Origin: Sorangium sp051521495
GTDB lineage: Bacteria; Myxococcota_A; Polyangia; Polyangiales; Polyangiaceae
Length of the DNA stretch: 64,000 nucleotides
Assembly: GCF_051521495.1 (NCBI RefSeq)
Contig: NZ_CP150355.1
Coordinates: 8,556,001-8,620,000 of the forward strand
Direction of reading: 5' to 3'
Both the position numbers and the translations under genes were made by a program. Every line of letters starts with the position of its first letter. Position 1 is the stretch's first letter. Shown here in pieces: positions 63,170-64,000 of the stretch. A model generated the notes under the pieces. That model was not told the DNA's origin. It saw nothing but the letters and a program-made list of their open reading frames with translations, and ran no database searches.

Positions 63170-64000
63170 ATGGCTCGTCTCGTCGGCTTCATCGGTAACC
63201 GTCCGGATCTCGGCGCGCGTGCGATCGAGCTCGAAGAACGTGCCCTCACGGTTCGCCGAAGGGAGGGCGTGATCCCTGGCTGGGGGGTCGGCTTCTACCA
63301 GGGAGGAGAGATTCTCCTCAAGCGCCGGCCGATCGACGATCGACCCGAGATCAGCCTGGTCGACATGACCAAGGACGTGCGCGCCGACATCCTCGTGGCG
63401 CATGTCCGGGCTGCGACCGTCGGCAGCTTGCGCACCGAGAACACCCACCCGTTCCGTTACCGGCAGTGGCTGTTCGCCCACACCGGCACGGTCGAAGGGT
63501 TTGCCCGCCTGCGAAACCAGCTGAGCGACTCGCTGCCGCAGTTTCTCCAGCGCGACGTTCGCGGCGAGACGGACAGCGAGCTCCTCTTCCACCTGTTCCT
63601 GTCCTTCCTCCACGACAGCGGCCAGCTCGATCGGCCCAACGTGGACGCGGCGAGCGCGCGGACGGCCCTCCGGTCGTCCATCGCGCTCGTCGACCGGCTC
63701 TGCGCGGAGGAAGGGGCAGGGCCGAGCGCGATGAACATCGTGGTCACGAACCCGGAGTACCTGCTCGTCGCCCACGGCGGCACGCCGATGGCGTACCGCA
63801 TCTACCAGGGCAGCGACGACATGGAGCGGCTCCTGAGCGACGGCGGGCTGGGCCGAATGCGCATGCCCGACTACGCCGCGAGCCGCTTGACGCTCGTCGC
63901 GTCGGACTTCGATGACGACCAGGCCCCCGCGGGGTGGACCCACGTCGGCGAGCGTGCGATCGTGACGTTCACCCGCGCCGATGCTCCAGCGATCGAGCCG
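63170..64000 (+). CDS. Class II glutamine amidotransferase-like protein without catalytic Cys (incomplete at window end)
   Basis: At least 277 residues; the frame runs off the window. GAGGA lies eight bases before the ATG. The Ntn-hydrolase glutaminase fold of the YafJ/EgtC type (GATase_4/6) is seen in VGFIGNRPDLG, GWGVGFYQGGEILLKRRP, ILVAHVRAATVGSLRTENTH, PFRYRQWLFAHTGTVEGF and TDSELLFHLFLSFLHD. The N-terminus is Met-Ala-Arg-Leu, where active enzymes have Met-Cys; Cys2 is the nucleophile. No other in-frame start nearby gives Cys2. It is probably not a glutaminase, or it uses the fold for binding. Confidence 0.82.
   Translation, partial: MARLVGFIGNRPDLGARAIELEERALTVRRREGVIPGWGVGFYQGGEILLKRRPIDDRPEISLVDMTKDVRADILVAHVRAATVGSLRTENTHPFRYRQWLFAHTGTVEGFARLRNQLSDSLPQFLQRDVRGETDSELLFHLFLSFLHDSGQLDRPNVDAASARTALRSSIALVDRLCAEEGAGPSAMNIVVTNPEYLLVAHGGTPMAYRIYQGSDDMERLLSDGGLGRMRMPDYAASRLTLVASDFDDDQAPAGWTHVGERAIVTFTRADAPAIEP

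Overview
The window is very GC-rich DNA with dense coding and strong third-position G/C bias. Its gene content points to a large-genome myxobacterium, most like Sorangium or another Polyangiales member. The signs are Ala/Pro-rich lipoproteins and tail-anchored proteins, a kinase-like protein, formylglycine-enzyme debris, VWA/MoxR genes and a response regulator with a histone-H1-like tail. This is an inference from content and composition; no 16S rRNA is present. I found no tRNA, rRNA, IS element, phage gene or CRISPR array.

Layout. 1-6.5 kb: end of a flippase-like membrane protein, an HtrA/Deg protease, proC, a cysteine-rich lipoprotein, the RNase P RNA gene (rnpB) with promoter and terminator, an RpoH-like heat-shock sigma factor and the Fe-S carrier erpA. 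7-15 kb: full-length metH, a methyltransferase, a glutathione S-transferase (GST) followed by the decapitated remnant of a second one, an 11-copy 10-bp repeat, a DUF3025 gene and a ferredoxin-metallo-beta-lactamase fusion. 15-22 kb: ureide catabolism, with allantoinase overlapping a fused allantoicase-OHCU decarboxylase on one strand and HIU hydrolase plus an HpcH/DUF6986 lyase-like protein on the other. A CHRD protein, a 38-residue membrane protein and a broken sulfatase-modifying gene lie between them. 22-32 kb: a PhoD-like protein with altered metal ligands, a zinc-ribbon membrane protein coupled to a beta-propeller protein, hisF coupled to a long Ala/Pro-rich tail-anchored protein, a TerB protein and a small zinc ribbon. 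32-38 kb: a xanthine dehydrogenase operon (Mo, 2Fe-2S and FAD subunits) with XdhC- and MocA-type maturation genes. 38-45.5 kb: an RNA-methylase-like gene overlapping tail-to-tail with an N-lobe-less pseudokinase, a CorC/HlyC protein, gshA and a homocysteine-methyltransferase-like protein without its zinc cysteines. 45.5-54.3 kb: a five-gene MoxR/DUF58/VWA/VWA operon led by a long coiled-coil membrane protein. 54.6-64 kb: the response regulator with H1-like tail, two coupled unknown genes, groES-groEL behind a sigma70-type promoter and a CIRCE operator, a GNAT acetyltransferase, a SpoU methylase, a C2-PDZ lipoprotein, asnS and the start of a class II amidotransferase-like gene that lacks the catalytic cysteine.

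How the parts work together. Xanthine dehydrogenase makes urate. HIU hydrolase, OHCU decarboxylase, allantoinase and allantoicase carry the later steps to ureidoglycolate and urea. No urate oxidase or ureidoglycolate-cleaving enzyme is recognised here, so the route is incomplete within the window. rpoH, HtrA and CIRCE-groESL are the protein-quality-control genes. metH, the homocysteine-methyltransferase-like gene and gshA concern sulfur metabolism. A recurring feature is enzyme folds that have kept their scaffold but lost signature catalytic or metal residues: the PhoD-like protein, the pseudokinase, the homocysteine-methyltransferase-like protein and the amidotransferase-like protein.
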